From Fictibacillus halophilus (lineage in GTDB: Bacteria; Bacillota; Bacilli; Bacillales; Fictibacillaceae), in assembly GCF_016401385.1 (NCBI RefSeq), contig NZ_JAEACF010000002.1:124001-188000 (forward strand): a DNA stretch of 64,000 nt, read 5' to 3'. Below, piece after piece: positions 1-8,492 of the stretch. Positions within the stretch are counted from its first letter, which is position 1. The number at the start of each line of letters is the position of its first letter. The position numbers and the translations under genes are program-made. The notes under the pieces are model-generated. The model did not search any database, was not told where the DNA came from, and worked only from the letters and a program-made list of their open reading frames with translations.

Positions 1-11
1 GAGACACTTAG

Positions 12-100
12 AGGCGGAAAGCGGCAAGTGGCTTACCGTTCGCCCCGCGGAAAGCGAGCAACCTGTAGCGGAAATCAACCTACTTCCAAAAGCAGAAAAG
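12..100. repeat. Partial copy of a Bacillaceae intergenic repeat
   Basis: GC-rich stretch lacking an ORF. Read on the minus strand it contains TTGATTTCCGCT, GCTCGCTTTCCGCGGGG and CGGTAAGCC. I recognise these from memory as parts of a palindromic intergenic element widespread in Bacillus-group genomes. Only part of it lies inside the window. The name and function of the element are not known to me. Confidence 0.55.
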
Positions 101-163
101 TATACGAAAACACCTTTTTAATAAGAATTCCTGAAATGCTTCTTATTTAAACCACAATAAAAA

Positions 164-188
164 AACAGGCTGCTATAAACAGCCCGTT
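164..188 (-). terminator. Rho-independent terminator of the AGCS symporter gene
   Basis: A 9-bp stem (minus strand AACGGGCTG / CAGCCTGTT, one G-T pair) with a 7-nt loop is followed by a run of T on the minus strand. It lies 13 nt past the symporter stop codon. Confidence 0.8.
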
Positions 189-200
189 CACATTCAATAA

Positions 201-1679
201 TCAAGATACTTTTTCTTCTGTATTCCCTTTGTCCTCTTGGTATCCGCCTTCCCAATACTCAGCATTTTTAATGCCAAGTTTTCTTGAATCAAAGACAGGA
301 TCGAGACCAGCTTTCTTTTGTTCCTCGTAATCTTTTAAAACACGAAGTGCTGGCTTGGCTAATATGAGGATAGCGATCAAGTTCAACCAAACCATGATTC
401 CGAGACCTAGATCTCCTAGCGCCCAAGCTAAGTCTGCTGTTTTCACTGCTCCGTAATACGTTGTTCCTAACAAAACAATCTTCAGCAAGAACATTGGAAT
501 TTTGTTATTTCGTCCTCTCATGAGGTATGCGATATTCGTTTCTGCAATATAGTAATACGCCATAATTGTTGTAAAAGCAAAGAAAAATAGGGACACAGCG
601 ACAAACCCAGAACCGAATCCAGGAAGCACTGATTCAATCGCCTCTTGTGTAAAGGCAGTACCTGCTTCTACTCCTGGAATATTTTCAACGATAAAGGTTT
701 TATCTGCTTCATTTTGAACATTATACATGCCTGTGAAGAGAATCATGAACGCTGTTGCTGTACATACAAGCCATGTGTCAATGTATACAGAGAATGCTTG
801 TACAAGTCCTTGTTTAGCAGGATGCGATACTTCTGCAGCTGCAGCTGGATGAGCTCCAGTACCTTGACCCGCTTCATTCGAATAGATTCCACGCTTAACA
901 CCCCACATAATCGCTGAACCTACAATGCCTCCAAATGCAGAATCAAAAGAGAACGCACTTCTGAAAATCAGCGAGAGTACTTCAGGAATCTGAGGGATAT
1001 GGAATGCAACGATTATTAGTGAAACAAGCACATAGCCAATCGCCATAAACGGAACGACATACTGTGCTACATTGGCAATCCTTTTAACACCACCAAAAAT
1101 AATAGCGGCTAATATAACAACTAAGAAAATACCCGTAACTGACGGTTTGATGTTAAAAGCATTATCAAGTCCTTCTGCAATTGAGTTTGATTGCACGCCT
1201 GGCATGAGTAATGCCATCGCCGCTAAAGCAGAAAAAGCAAAAATAATTCCGTACCACTTCCAACCTATTCCTTTTTCAATATAATAAGCAGGACCACCAC
1301 GATATTCTCCGTCCTGTTTCACTTTATAAACTTGAGCAAGTGCTGATTCTACAAATGCACTAGAAGCACCTATAAACGCGATCATCCACATCCAGAAAAC
1401 CGCACCAGGACCACCAAAGCCGATCGCAGTTGCTGTTCCTGCAATGTTCCCTGTTCCTACTCGGCCAGATAATGCAATCGCCAAAGCTTGGAAAGAAGAA
1501 ACCCCCGCTTTAGAACTTTTTCCTTCCATCATAAGTTTAATCATTTCTTTAAAGTGACGAACTTGCAAAAATCTCGTTAAAATTGAAAATAATAGCCCTA
1601 CGCCCAAACAAAAATAAATCATCGGCTGACTCCACAGAATCGCCACTGCATCTCCTACAAACGTTTCAAAGCTGTTCAA
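201..1679 (-). CDS. Amino acid carrier, AGCS (alanine/glycine:cation symporter) family
   Basis: A 492-aa polytopic membrane protein of normal length for the sodium:alanine/glycine symporter family (AlsT/AgcS type). The family signature region is visible as GRVGTGNIAGTATAIGFGGP near residues 72-91, and GIYSNEAGQGTGAHPAAAA near 265-283 is the second conserved family block. Family knowledge: these proteins import small neutral amino acids with Na+ or H+. The start is a TTG behind a GGGGG ribosome site. The gene stands alone with its own promoter and terminator. Whether the substrate is alanine, glycine or glutamine cannot be told from the sequence. Confidence 0.93.
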   Translation of the reverse strand: MNSFETFVGDAVAILWSQPMIYFCLGVGLLFSILTRFLQVRHFKEMIKLMMEGKSSKAGVSSFQALAIALSGRVGTGNIAGTATAIGFGGPGAVFWMWMIAFIGASSAFVESALAQVYKVKQDGEYRGGPAYYIEKGIGWKWYGIIFAFSALAAMALLMPGVQSNSIAEGLDNAFNIKPSVTGIFLVVILAAIIFGGVKRIANVAQYVVPFMAIGYVLVSLIIVAFHIPQIPEVLSLIFRSAFSFDSAFGGIVGSAIMWGVKRGIYSNEAGQGTGAHPAAAAEVSHPAKQGLVQAFSVYIDTWLVCTATAFMILFTGMYNVQNEADKTFIVENIPGVEAGTAFTQEAIESVLPGFGSGFVAVSLFFFAFTTIMAYYYIAETNIAYLMRGRNNKIPMFLLKIVLLGTTYYGAVKTADLAWALGDLGLGIMVWLNLIAILILAKPALRVLKDYEEQKKAGLDPVFDSRKLGIKNAEYWEGGYQEDKGNTEEKVS

Positions 1680-1724
1680 AAACTTTACCCCCTTGTATTT
1701 GACTGAAAATTTTATCTATTTGTA

Positions 1725-1753
1725 ATTATAAGATAAATCATATATGATTACAA
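1725..1753 (-). promoter_or_regulatory. SigA-type promoter of the AGCS symporter with a dyad in the spacer
   Basis: Minus-strand TTGTAA, 17-nt spacer, TATAAT, about 45 nt upstream of the TTG start. The spacer contains the perfect palindrome ATCATATATGAT (1737-1748), a possible repressor site. Apart from this promoter and the terminator at 1944-1965, nothing else was seen in the 304-nt gap 1680-1983. Confidence 0.6.
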
Positions 1754-1943
1754 ATTGTGACTTAAAACGCCAATATCTGTTTACGGCGTTGTCCTTATTA
1801 TGAAGTTAGTCGTAGTAAGAAAACAAGGTAAAATTCTTTCCAGTATGGACATTTGTATCTTTTGTCGTGTACAGTTCCTAGTTGAATATCAAAAATACAG
1901 AAAAAAATAGTAGAACATAAGTATGAAAAATTGTGCAACAAAA

Positions 1944-1965
1944 AAACCACCTGAACCAGATGGTT
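1944..1965 (-). terminator. Terminator of the ThrE-type exporter operon
   Basis: Minus-strand stem ACCATCTG / CAGGTGGT (one T-G pair, 3-nt loop) followed by seven T residues, just past the stop codon at 1984. Confidence 0.75.
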
Positions 1966-1983
1966 TAAGAATGCCTATTTTAT

Positions 1984-2439
1984 TTAATGTGTCTTATTCA
2001 CAATCGTCTTCAGCTTTGATTTCCGAATGATCTGGTTGATTACTTCAGAGAAAACAAGACCTATAGCAATAGATCCTGAGATCATAAAGGCTTTTGCGGC
2101 TAAATTAATGGCAAGATTATAATCATTCTCCACGAAGCTTCTCATCGCATTGTATGCAATACCACCTGGTACTAACGGAATGATGCCAGCTACGCTATAT
2201 ATAATGACTGGTGTTTTATACTTTTTAGCAAAGTATTGTGAAGCGATAGCGATTGTAAACGATGCGATAACCGTTGCTAACACCATATCTACACCATTTG
2301 TTTCTAATAAAAAATACAATATCCAACCGATCATTCCTACTAGACCACAGTGAAAAAGGGAGCGTTTTGGACCATTAAAAATGATAACAAACGCGGCTGA
2401 CGCTATAAAACTTGTAATGATTTGTTCAACAATTGTCAT
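1984..2439 (-). CDS. Threonine/serine exporter family, small subunit (YjjB/DUF3815-like)
   Basis: A 151-aa protein with four or five hydrophobic segments. It resembles the C-terminal half of ThrE, which in many bacteria is a separate YjjB-like subunit; AGIIPLVPGGIAYNAMRSF near residues 84-102 is the typical conserved loop. It probably forms an exporter for threonine, serine or a small organic acid with the product of the gene just upstream, 15 nt away on the same strand. The start ATG follows GAAGGAG. Substrate is inferred from the family only; YjjPB homologues in enterobacteria export succinate. Confidence 0.85.
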   Translation of the reverse strand: MTIVEQIITSFIASAAFVIIFNGPKRSLFHCGLVGMIGWILYFLLETNGVDMVLATVIASFTIAIASQYFAKKYKTPVIIYSVAGIIPLVPGGIAYNAMRSFVENDYNLAINLAAKAFMISGSIAIGLVFSEVINQIIRKSKLKTIVNKTH

Positions 2440-2454
2440 CGTGAACGCTCCTTC

Positions 2455-3216
2455 TTAAAAAAATGAAAAGATCACAGCGATCCCTGCACCTATTGCAAAT
2501 GCTGTTAAAAAAGCATCGGCGCCTTTTGCCAGTCCGGAAATAAGGTGTCCTGCCATTAAATCACGAACAGCATTCGTAATCAGCAACCCCGGTACCAAAG
2601 GCATAACGGACCCAATAATAATCTTATCCAGCTCACCGCCTATGCCAGTCGTAACAAAGAAAAGAGCTTGTAATCCAATTAAAAGGGATGCAGAAAACTC
2701 TGAGAAAAATTTTATCGGTACAAGTTGGTGAAAATACATCAGCGACAAGAACCCTAATCCACCTGTAATAAATGCAGGGAAAAAGTCTCTCCATTCCCCT
2801 TGAAACATGATCAAGAAACAGCCTGAAGACACAGCTGCTGCTAAAACATGAATCCATACAGAATAAGGGGAACCTGATTCACCAATTTTTTTTAACTCTT
2901 TATATGCTTCTTCAATCGTAAATTCACCAGCACTGATTCTACGCGATATACCATTCACTTGAGCAACCTTTTCTAGATCTGTTGTTCGTTCGACGATCCG
3001 AATCAGTTTTGTTTTTGTTGGCTCGTTACCTTCTACAGAAAAAAGAATGCCTGTTGGCGTTACATAAGGATGTGACTGATAAGCACCAAATGAAGAAGCG
3101 ATACGCATCATCGTATCCTCCACACGGTACGTTTCCGCTCCGCTTTGCAGCATAATCTTACCTGCCAATAGACAAACAGCCATTATATCGTAGGTTTCTT
3201 GTTTCTCCATTTCCAT
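2455..3216 (-). CDS. Threonine/serine exporter family, large subunit (YjjP/DUF1212-like)
   Basis: A 253-aa protein of the ThrE N-terminal domain family. The soluble N-terminal part (about 1-115) carries SGAETYRVEDTMMRIA and VTPTGILFS, typical of DUF1212. It is followed by roughly five membrane segments, including SVMPLVPGLLITNAVRDLMAG, which mirrors the loop of the small subunit. First gene of a two-gene operon with the DUF3815-like subunit. Start ATG behind GGAGAG; a second in-frame ATG lies two codons later. Confidence 0.87.
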   Translation of the reverse strand: MEMEKQETYDIMAVCLLAGKIMLQSGAETYRVEDTMMRIASSFGAYQSHPYVTPTGILFSVEGNEPTKTKLIRIVERTTDLEKVAQVNGISRRISAGEFTIEEAYKELKKIGESGSPYSVWIHVLAAAVSSGCFLIMFQGEWRDFFPAFITGGLGFLSLMYFHQLVPIKFFSEFSASLLIGLQALFFVTTGIGGELDKIIIGSVMPLVPGLLITNAVRDLMAGHLISGLAKGADAFLTAFAIGAGIAVIFSFF

Positions 3217-3357
3217 TAAGCATACTCTCCAATTTATTACTTACCATCATTCTACCCAAAAGTAGAGCGTTAATATTTTTACAGTTTAACTGATTGTGAC
3301 TGATTTCGGCAATGGAGTTGAACAAGTTTACAGATGTTACTACAATAAGTTCATAAG

Positions 3358-3519
3358 TTAGTCACCATACACATCAAATAAATAACTAAAGTGATCCTTC
3401 TTATTCTTTTTCTTTTGGGGCATCCCGCTTTTTTCCTGAAGTGAAACGGTTAATGAAGATAGGTATAGGATAGAGACGCACATAAAAATAAGACTAACGA
3501 TGCCGGTTAAAATCACCAT
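3358..3519 (-). CDS. 53-aa single-pass membrane peptide, function unknown
   Basis: A short gene starting at an ATG 7 nt behind an excellent AAGGGAGGT ribosome site. The product has one N-terminal transmembrane helix (MVILTGIVSLIFMCVSILYL) and a basic tail rich in Lys (QKKKNKKDH), so the tail is probably cytoplasmic. A longer ORF in the same frame overlaps the divergent regulator, but the ribosome site favours this start. It is divergent from the CcpB-like gene, and the LacI-type operator at 3561-3574 lies between the two, so it may be a target of that regulator. Family not recognised. Confidence 0.6.
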   Translation of the reverse strand: MVILTGIVSLIFMCVSILYLSSLTVSLQEKSGMPQKKKNKKDHFSYLFDVYGD

Positions 3520-3560
3520 AAGACATACCTCCCTTTTGTGTATATGCAAAGGGTATGGTA

Positions 3561-3574
3561 TGAAACGCGTTTCA
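3561..3574. promoter_or_regulatory. LacI-family operator between divergent genes
   Basis: The perfect 14-bp palindrome TGAAACGCGTTTCA with the central CG typical of LacI/CcpA operators. It lies 36 nt upstream of the CcpB-like start and 42 nt upstream of the small membrane peptide, so it could control both. It could also act as a catabolite-responsive element. Confidence 0.7.
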
Positions 3575-3609
3575 GAGCAAGAAAAACTTCTTAAAGAAAA
3601 GGTGAAGGC

Positions 3610-4572
3610 ATGACCAATATAAGAGATATCGCTAAGATGGCTGGTGTTTCTGTTACGACAGTCTCCCGTGTGATCAATAACCATCCATATGTAAGTGAGG
3701 AAAAAGTATCAGCTGTTAAAGCTGCTATGAAAAAATTTAATTATCACCGTAACATTAACGCTGTTCATCTGAGCCGAGGAAAGACACACTTGATCGGTGT
3801 AGTTGTTCCATTCTCTAACCATCCTTATTTCGGTTTATTGATAGAAGGAATCGCGAATGCGGCATTAGATCACAACTACAAACTTGCTCTTATTCAAACG
3901 AACTATGAAGAAACGAAAGAAATGGAAGCTTTAAGGATGCTTGAAGATAAGCAGATTGATTCATTGATCATTTGCTCGAGGATCTGTGCGTGGGACGTCA
4001 TTGAAAGTTACAGAAAGTATGGGTCTATCATCCTTTGTGAAGATTCAAGAAACGATAAGATTTCCTCCACATATATTGATCACTATAAAACTTTTACCAT
4101 GGCTCTAGATTATCTGTACGAAAAGGGTCATCACCAAATCGGCTATACGATTGGAAGGCAAACAGGGGCGAACAGCAGTCAACGAGATGCTGCTTATAAA
4201 GATTTTTTAACAAGGTACGCCTTACGTTATGAACCAAATTACATTTTTACAAGTCGTTTCGATGTTGAAGATGGTGTCAACGTGGCTGAGCATTTATTGG
4301 ACATGAAAAACCGTCCGACCGCTTTACTTGTCACAAGTGATCAGGTAGCTGCAGGGATCTTAACAGGTTGCAGGGAAAACGGCCTTGATGTTCCAGACGA
4401 CATCGCGATCATGAGTTTTGATAACCAACCCATCTCAAAAGTTATGCATATTACAACACTTGAGATACCTTTTGTAGAAGTCGGAAAGAAACTTTTTCAT
4501 CAAGCAGTAAACGGTCAGGAAGTTTCACATGAAGAGATCCAGGTACGATTGATTGAGAGGAAGACAGTTTAA
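3610..4572 (+). CDS. LacI/GalR-family transcriptional regulator, CcpB-like
   Basis: A 320-aa repressor. The N-terminal helix-turn-helix is IRDIAKMAGVSVTTVSRVIN (residues 4-23) followed by the hinge helix. The periplasmic-binding-like effector domain starts about residue 60 (HLIGVVVPFSNHPYFG). HTH and hinge (NNHPYVSEEK, LSRGKTH) and the start of the effector domain (NYEETKE) closely resemble B. subtilis CcpB as I remember it, a regulator of gluconate and xylose catabolite repression. Start ATG behind AAAAGGTGA. A perfect LacI-type palindrome lies just upstream, so autoregulation is likely. Orthology to CcpB is inferred from memory. Confidence 0.85.
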   Translation: MTNIRDIAKMAGVSVTTVSRVINNHPYVSEEKVSAVKAAMKKFNYHRNINAVHLSRGKTHLIGVVVPFSNHPYFGLLIEGIANAALDHNYKLALIQTNYEETKEMEALRMLEDKQIDSLIICSRICAWDVIESYRKYGSIILCEDSRNDKISSTYIDHYKTFTMALDYLYEKGHHQIGYTIGRQTGANSSQRDAAYKDFLTRYALRYEPNYIFTSRFDVEDGVNVAEHLLDMKNRPTALLVTSDQVAAGILTGCRENGLDVPDDIAIMSFDNQPISKVMHITTLEIPFVEVGKKLFHQAVNGQEVSHEEIQVRLIERKTV

Positions 4573-4601
4573 AAGCATGGGAAATTATTCTCCATGCTTT
4601 T
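4571..4601. terminator. Bidirectional terminator between convergent genes
   Basis: Ten-bp stem AAAAGCATGG / CCATGCTTTT with an 11-nt loop. A and T runs on both sides let it serve both the CcpB-like gene (+) and the anti-sigma gene (-). Confidence 0.8.
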
Positions 4602-4608
4602 AATCTCG

Positions 4609-5625
4609 CTATTGTAATAGTACTTTTATCGGTGAAAGTTCAGTTCGATTTTCTCTATCCATTGAAACAACTTCTGGATATACCATTAAGTAGTTTACAT
4701 CATCGGCTATTTTTCCTAACTGTAATTCTCTATATTGCTTAACGCCTTCTGAGTGTTCGATACTATTCTCTACACCATTACTTCTTAAAGGTACTCTTTT
4801 CCCGTGCTCATCAAAAACTATTAAATGTACATCTTGATTCAAGTCGCCTTTGATAGTATCAAAAGTGTAATACAAAGTTGATGAAGCTTTAGCTATCGAT
4901 AATTTATTTAAGTTAATCTTGTGTAAACCATTTTTTGTAGAACTACTTTCATTTAATTTTATTGTTTCAACAGGTAATTGTTTTACAGGGATCGAAAAGT
5001 TCCAAATCCCCTTTTTATTTGCTATAAGCGTAAATTGTAAAGGAAGCGTATAATTCTTTGGTAGCTCTTTTTCTTTCAATTCAAACTCCAACGCTGCTAC
5101 ATAACTTCCTTCTTTCAACTTCTGAAGGGGCCCCCTCAACCCAACAAGTTGATCTTTATCAGCTCCTCCAATTGTATATCCTGTTTCCGGACTATGCTTT
5201 TTATCCATTGCTCCAACCGATAAGTCTTTACCTTCCGCTTTTATCGTTACCCCTATCACGTTCCCGTCGTAATAAGCACTAGTTACTGTTACATCAACAC
5301 CATTACTCGTCGCTTTTTGGTTAATCTCTGTTACAAGGTTACTAGCTGCTAGTTCTTTACCGATACTGATATCTAGTTCTTCATATAGTTTCCCGATCAA
5401 AGGAACATCAGCTAATACTGTATTTATTGGTGAGAAGACAAACCCTGATACAAGAACAACAGAAGCTGCTGTGCCAGACATCCACGCAGAAACCTTCAGT
5501 CTAGCTTTTACTCTCTCTTTTCGCTTAATCCTTTTACCTTCATTCACGCCTTTTTGAATAGCACTTAAAAGCTCTGTTCGTGAAGGATCATTTTGATCCT
5601 TCTTATCAACCCATTTTATGTCCAT
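4609..5625 (-). CDS. Membrane-anchored anti-sigma factor, DUF4179-type
   Basis: A 338-aa protein with a cytoplasmic N-terminal segment of about 45 residues (basic KRIKRKERVKARLKVS), one transmembrane helix (about 46-72) and a large extracellular domain. The segment after the helix (PINTVLADVPLIGKLYEELD) matches the start of DUF4179. Family knowledge: such proteins sit downstream of ECF sigma factors and hold the sigma factor at the membrane until a signal arrives. The gene overlaps the sigma gene by 20 nt, so translation is probably coupled. The signal is unknown. Confidence 0.85.
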   Translation of the reverse strand: MDIKWVDKKDQNDPSRTELLSAIQKGVNEGKRIKRKERVKARLKVSAWMSGTAASVVLVSGFVFSPINTVLADVPLIGKLYEELDISIGKELAASNLVTEINQKATSNGVDVTVTSAYYDGNVIGVTIKAEGKDLSVGAMDKKHSPETGYTIGGADKDQLVGLRGPLQKLKEGSYVAALEFELKEKELPKNYTLPLQFTLIANKKGIWNFSIPVKQLPVETIKLNESSSTKNGLHKINLNKLSIAKASSTLYYTFDTIKGDLNQDVHLIVFDEHGKRVPLRSNGVENSIEHSEGVKQYRELQLGKIADDVNYLMVYPEVVSMDRENRTELSPIKVLLQ

Positions 5626-6145
5626 ATGTTCCTACTCCCCCCAGCAAGCTTCGCAACTCTATCTTTGCCCGATGTAAATATGTCTTTATCGTACCCTCCG
5701 GTTTTTGCATTTTTTGTGAAATGGTCTTTATTGATAAATCATGAAAATAAAACAAGATGATAACAGTTTGATAGTGTTGATCCATTTGAGATATTGCATA
5801 TGTTAAATCCAAATCTTGTTCAGGTTGAATACTCTTATTTTCAGTAATTTCTTGAATAAAAGCTTCACCTATTAGAACCGTCCTCTTTTTCTTTTGTAGC
5901 ACTTCATATGCAGTTCGAATCAATATTTTCATTAACCATGTACTAAAATATTTTGGTTCCTTTAATCTGTTTATACCGACAAAAGCTTTACAAACTGTCT
6001 CTTGTAGAACGTCTAAAGCATCTTCTTTATTACGAACATAGAGAAAAGCTGTCTTATAAAGCTTTTCACTCTCTTGGATAATGAGCTGCTCGAAAGCTTC
6101 TTCGTTTCCTTTAATCGCTTTTTTTACTGTATTATGATTTATCAA
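5606..6145 (-). CDS. ECF-subfamily RNA polymerase sigma factor
   Basis: About 179 aa, the normal length for an ECF sigma factor. Region 2 (EEAFEQLI..SEKLYKTAFLYVRNKEDALDVLQ) and region 4 (QHYQTVIILFYFHDLSIKTI, then EGTIKTYLHRAKIELR) are both present. Start: TTG at 6145 behind AAAGGGGGC is preferred; an in-frame GTG at 6163 lies within the ribosome-site region. It is co-transcribed with its DUF4179 anti-sigma partner. It resembles the SigV/SigW-like group of envelope-stress sigma factors, but regulon and signal cannot be deduced. Confidence 0.88.
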   Translation of the reverse strand: MINHNTVKKAIKGNEEAFEQLIIQESEKLYKTAFLYVRNKEDALDVLQETVCKAFVGINRLKEPKYFSTWLMKILIRTAYEVLQKKKRTVLIGEAFIQEITENKSIQPEQDLDLTYAISQMDQHYQTVIILFYFHDLSIKTISQKMQKPEGTIKTYLHRAKIELRSLLGGVGTYGHKMG

Positions 6146-6212
6146 GAGCTTGCCCCCTTTCACCTATTAGAGAGATGGGTAAAGAAAAAAGTTTCACTAC
6201 ATATGAAGATTT

Positions 6213-6845
6213 TTATTTTCTTTTTTTAGAATCGAAATATTTATATAGAACAAAAAATGCAATCAAAAAACTAAAGTAAAACAAACAATTAGAAGCTAGA
6301 AGATTTTTATAAGGCCTATATCCCGGCATATTGTTATCTAGCGCATCGCTTAACAAAAAAGGCAGAAACACAATGACGAACCCAATGATTGCTGCAAACA
6401 GTAACCAAATAACTTCTGACCGTTTCACGTAGAGAAAGATAAGCAGAATAGGGCAAATTGTTAGTGAAACCATTATGAACACACTAGTTCCAGACATAAT
6501 AAAACGATACATAACAGCTGAGTGCAGGAGGCTTGGCAAAGTTAACAAAACAATCATCAACATGGAGAATGGAACCGGGCTCATATAAAGCAGTCTCCTG
6601 CTCTTCATTAATAGCATCAGAATAAAAAATAGAGATAAAACTATACCTGTTATTTGTAAGAAGTAAAGCGTGGAAGTTACCAACGGTTCCCAACTGAGAG
6701 ATTGTTCAGATGCATATTGTATTGATTCACTTTTATAAAATAAAAAAAAGATCCATCCAATTATTAGCACTATAGGTGGTAGGTATCCTGTTACTCTATA
6801 AATGATTGGATCTTCCTCTTTGACTAGTTTTCTTTTCTTAACCAA
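6213..6845 (-). CDS. Polytopic membrane protein, function unknown
   Basis: A 210-aa hydrophobic protein with about six predicted transmembrane segments and short basic ends (KKRKLVKEE at the N-terminus, YFDSKKRK at the C-terminus). Start TTG after AAAGGATG. It lies directly upstream of the ECF sigma gene on the same strand with a 67-nt gap, so it could be read into the sigma operon or be a target of it. No family recognised. Confidence 0.7.
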   Translation of the reverse strand: MVKKRKLVKEEDPIIYRVTGYLPPIVLIIGWIFFLFYKSESIQYASEQSLSWEPLVTSTLYFLQITGIVLSLFFILMLLMKSRRLLYMSPVPFSMLMIVLLTLPSLLHSAVMYRFIMSGTSVFIMVSLTICPILLIFLYVKRSEVIWLLFAAIIGFVIVFLPFLLSDALDNNMPGYRPYKNLLASNCLFYFSFLIAFFVLYKYFDSKKRK

Positions 6846-6907
6846 CTCTTAACATCCTTTCGTAATCAAAAAATTCCACTCTAACCTATACTCTTAACAA
6901 ACAAAAA

Positions 6908-6939
6908 AACCTGCAGAAGTTATCCAACTTCTGCAGGTT
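6908..6939 (-). terminator. Strong terminator after the DUF6526 gene
   Basis: Perfect 13-bp stem AACCTGCAGAAGT / ACTTCTGCAGGTT with a 6-nt loop, followed on the minus strand by seven T residues. Confidence 0.9.
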
Positions 6940-6945
6940 TTACTG

Positions 6946-7368
6946 CTAGATTCTATAATGATCCGCTTTCCAGTTCGTAATCGCTTGTTTTATTTCCTTA
7001 GGTTTCAAGTTTTCAGTTGCTGCTTGCTCTACCAAAAGTGGAAGTTCTTCATCTGGTGCGAATCGAAGGGCTACGATCTGCCCTGTAGTAAGTCTTCCAT
7101 CCAACAACTTTCCTGTTAAAACATAATAGCGTAAGTTCTCTTCTGCACGAATCGCTCGATCTTGAGCTTTTAATGGGTACATGCGAAGTAAAGCAAACGT
7201 CACTAACAGACTGAGTTCCATCACAATTAATATCACGCCTAGAAACTTATCTTCTGCTTTAAACAGATAGACAATGCTCGCAATAAGACCTCCAAGGACA
7301 AGCAAAGAAAGTACATAATGATAGATGGGGTGCATACGTGCATGATTGTTGTAATTTTGTGTATTCAT
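6946..7368 (-). CDS. DUF6526 family membrane protein
   Basis: A 140-aa protein. Start chosen at the ATG of MNTQNYNNHARMHP, 5 nt behind GAGGAG; the longer ORF would run into the upstream ABC permease gene. Two transmembrane helices (about residues 18-38 and 45-65) are followed by a soluble C-terminal half with conserved RYYVLTGKLLDGRLTTGQIVALRFA. The NYxNHxRxHPxYH opening is characteristic of this uncharacterised Firmicute/Bacteroidetes family. Last gene of the ABC-2 exporter operon. Function unknown. Confidence 0.75.
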   Translation of the reverse strand: MNTQNYNNHARMHPIYHYVLSLLVLGGLIASIVYLFKAEDKFLGVILIVMELSLLVTFALLRMYPLKAQDRAIRAEENLRYYVLTGKLLDGRLTTGQIVALRFAPDEELPLLVEQAATENLKPKEIKQAITNWKADHYRI

Positions 7369-7394
7369 TCTTTCTCCTCTTTCTGCTACTTGAT

Positions 7395-8492
7395 CTATTC
7401 CCACTTAAATGTGAAACTCGCTACTATAAACGCTCCGATCAGCCAACCGCCTAGAATCATGGCCTCCATGCCGAGATCCAAGAACGAAGCTCCAACGTTC
7501 ATCGTCTCACGAAGAGCATGGCTTAAGTGAGCGATCGGTAAAATTTGCACAAACGGCTGTAAAAACTCGGGCATGTCTCGTATCGGAAAGAACACACCGC
7601 CTAAAAACAGCATCGGAAACGATAGAAAACCAGCAATCGGTCCTGCACTCTCAGGAGTCTTGGCAATACCTGCAATAATGAAGCCGATAGCCATAAACGC
7701 TAAAGTCCCAAGCGTCACAAACGCAATCACGGTTAACCATGACCCTCTCACTTCAATGCCGAACGCAGCCCAAGCGACAGCTAATACAATCATCGCTTGC
7801 AAACCGTTCAGCATAAAACGAGCAGTAATTTGCGCTGCAATAAACGTAGATGCTTTAAGTGTTGTTCCTTGCATACGACGTAAGATTCCACGTTCACGCC
7901 AGGATGATATCTGGCCTGCCACTCCGTTCATGTTATTGCTCATGATCATCATCGCCACGATTCCCGGTACGAGGAAGTCGATGTAACGAAGGTTAAGCGC
8001 TTCCACCCCTTTTGATTCTGTTATAACAACGGGCTCATAGCTCACTGTTTTTTTACTGATCGTGTCAACTGCATTATCGACAAGCTGAAGTCCGACTTGG
8101 GACATCGCCATGTTCGTTTCATTATAATAAACAGGCAGTTTAAAAGGATTTTCTTTATTTCCAGCAGCAAGATTTTCACCATAGCCTTTTGGAATAGTAA
8201 TAACGAGCGTTAGGTCACCTTGCTTTAGCTGACTTAACACATCTTTTTCGTTTGAACTTTTTTCAAGAGATACTGCTTCGTTTTTTTCCATTTCTTTCAC
8301 TAAGTTCTTTGACTGTTCACTCTTATCCTGATCAACAACAGCTGCCGTAATGGAAACACCATTACCATTTCCTAAGAATGAACCTAACATGACCATCAGA
8401 ACAATAGGAAATGCGAGGGTCCAGAACAGTACTTGTCTGTTTCTAAGGAAGATCCGAAGCTGAGCGAGTGTTAGTAGATAGTATGATCTCAT
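7395..8492 (-). CDS. ABC-2 type exporter permease
   Basis: A 365-aa permease of the ABC-2 class: one N-terminal helix (about 15-40), a large extracytoplasmic loop (about 45-170), then about five C-terminal membrane segments (from IDFLVPGIVAMMIMSNNMNG). The architecture matches linear-gradient drug or lipid exporters such as YhfI/YfiM. It overlaps the ATPase gene by the 4-nt ATGA, so the two are translationally coupled. The substrate is not evident; such pairs often give resistance to a peptide or polyketide antibiotic. Confidence 0.88.
   Translation of the reverse strand: MRSYYLLTLAQLRIFLRNRQVLFWTLAFPIVLMVMLGSFLGNGNGVSITAAVVDQDKSEQSKNLVKEMEKNEAVSLEKSSNEKDVLSQLKQGDLTLVITIPKGYGENLAAGNKENPFKLPVYYNETNMAMSQVGLQLVDNAVDTISKKTVSYEPVVITESKGVEALNLRYIDFLVPGIVAMMIMSNNMNGVAGQISSWRERGILRRMQGTTLKASTFIAAQITARFMLNGLQAMIVLAVAWAAFGIEVRGSWLTVIAFVTLGTLAFMAIGFIIAGIAKTPESAGPIAGFLSFPMLFLGGVFFPIRDMPEFLQPFVQILPIAHLSHALRETMNVGASFLDLGMEAMILGGWLIGAFIVASFTFKWE

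Noticed and set aside
7573..7986. 137-aa plus-strand ORF
   Set aside because: Lies wholly opposite the ABC-2 permease gene, no ribosome site, low-information composition; a shadow of the real gene.
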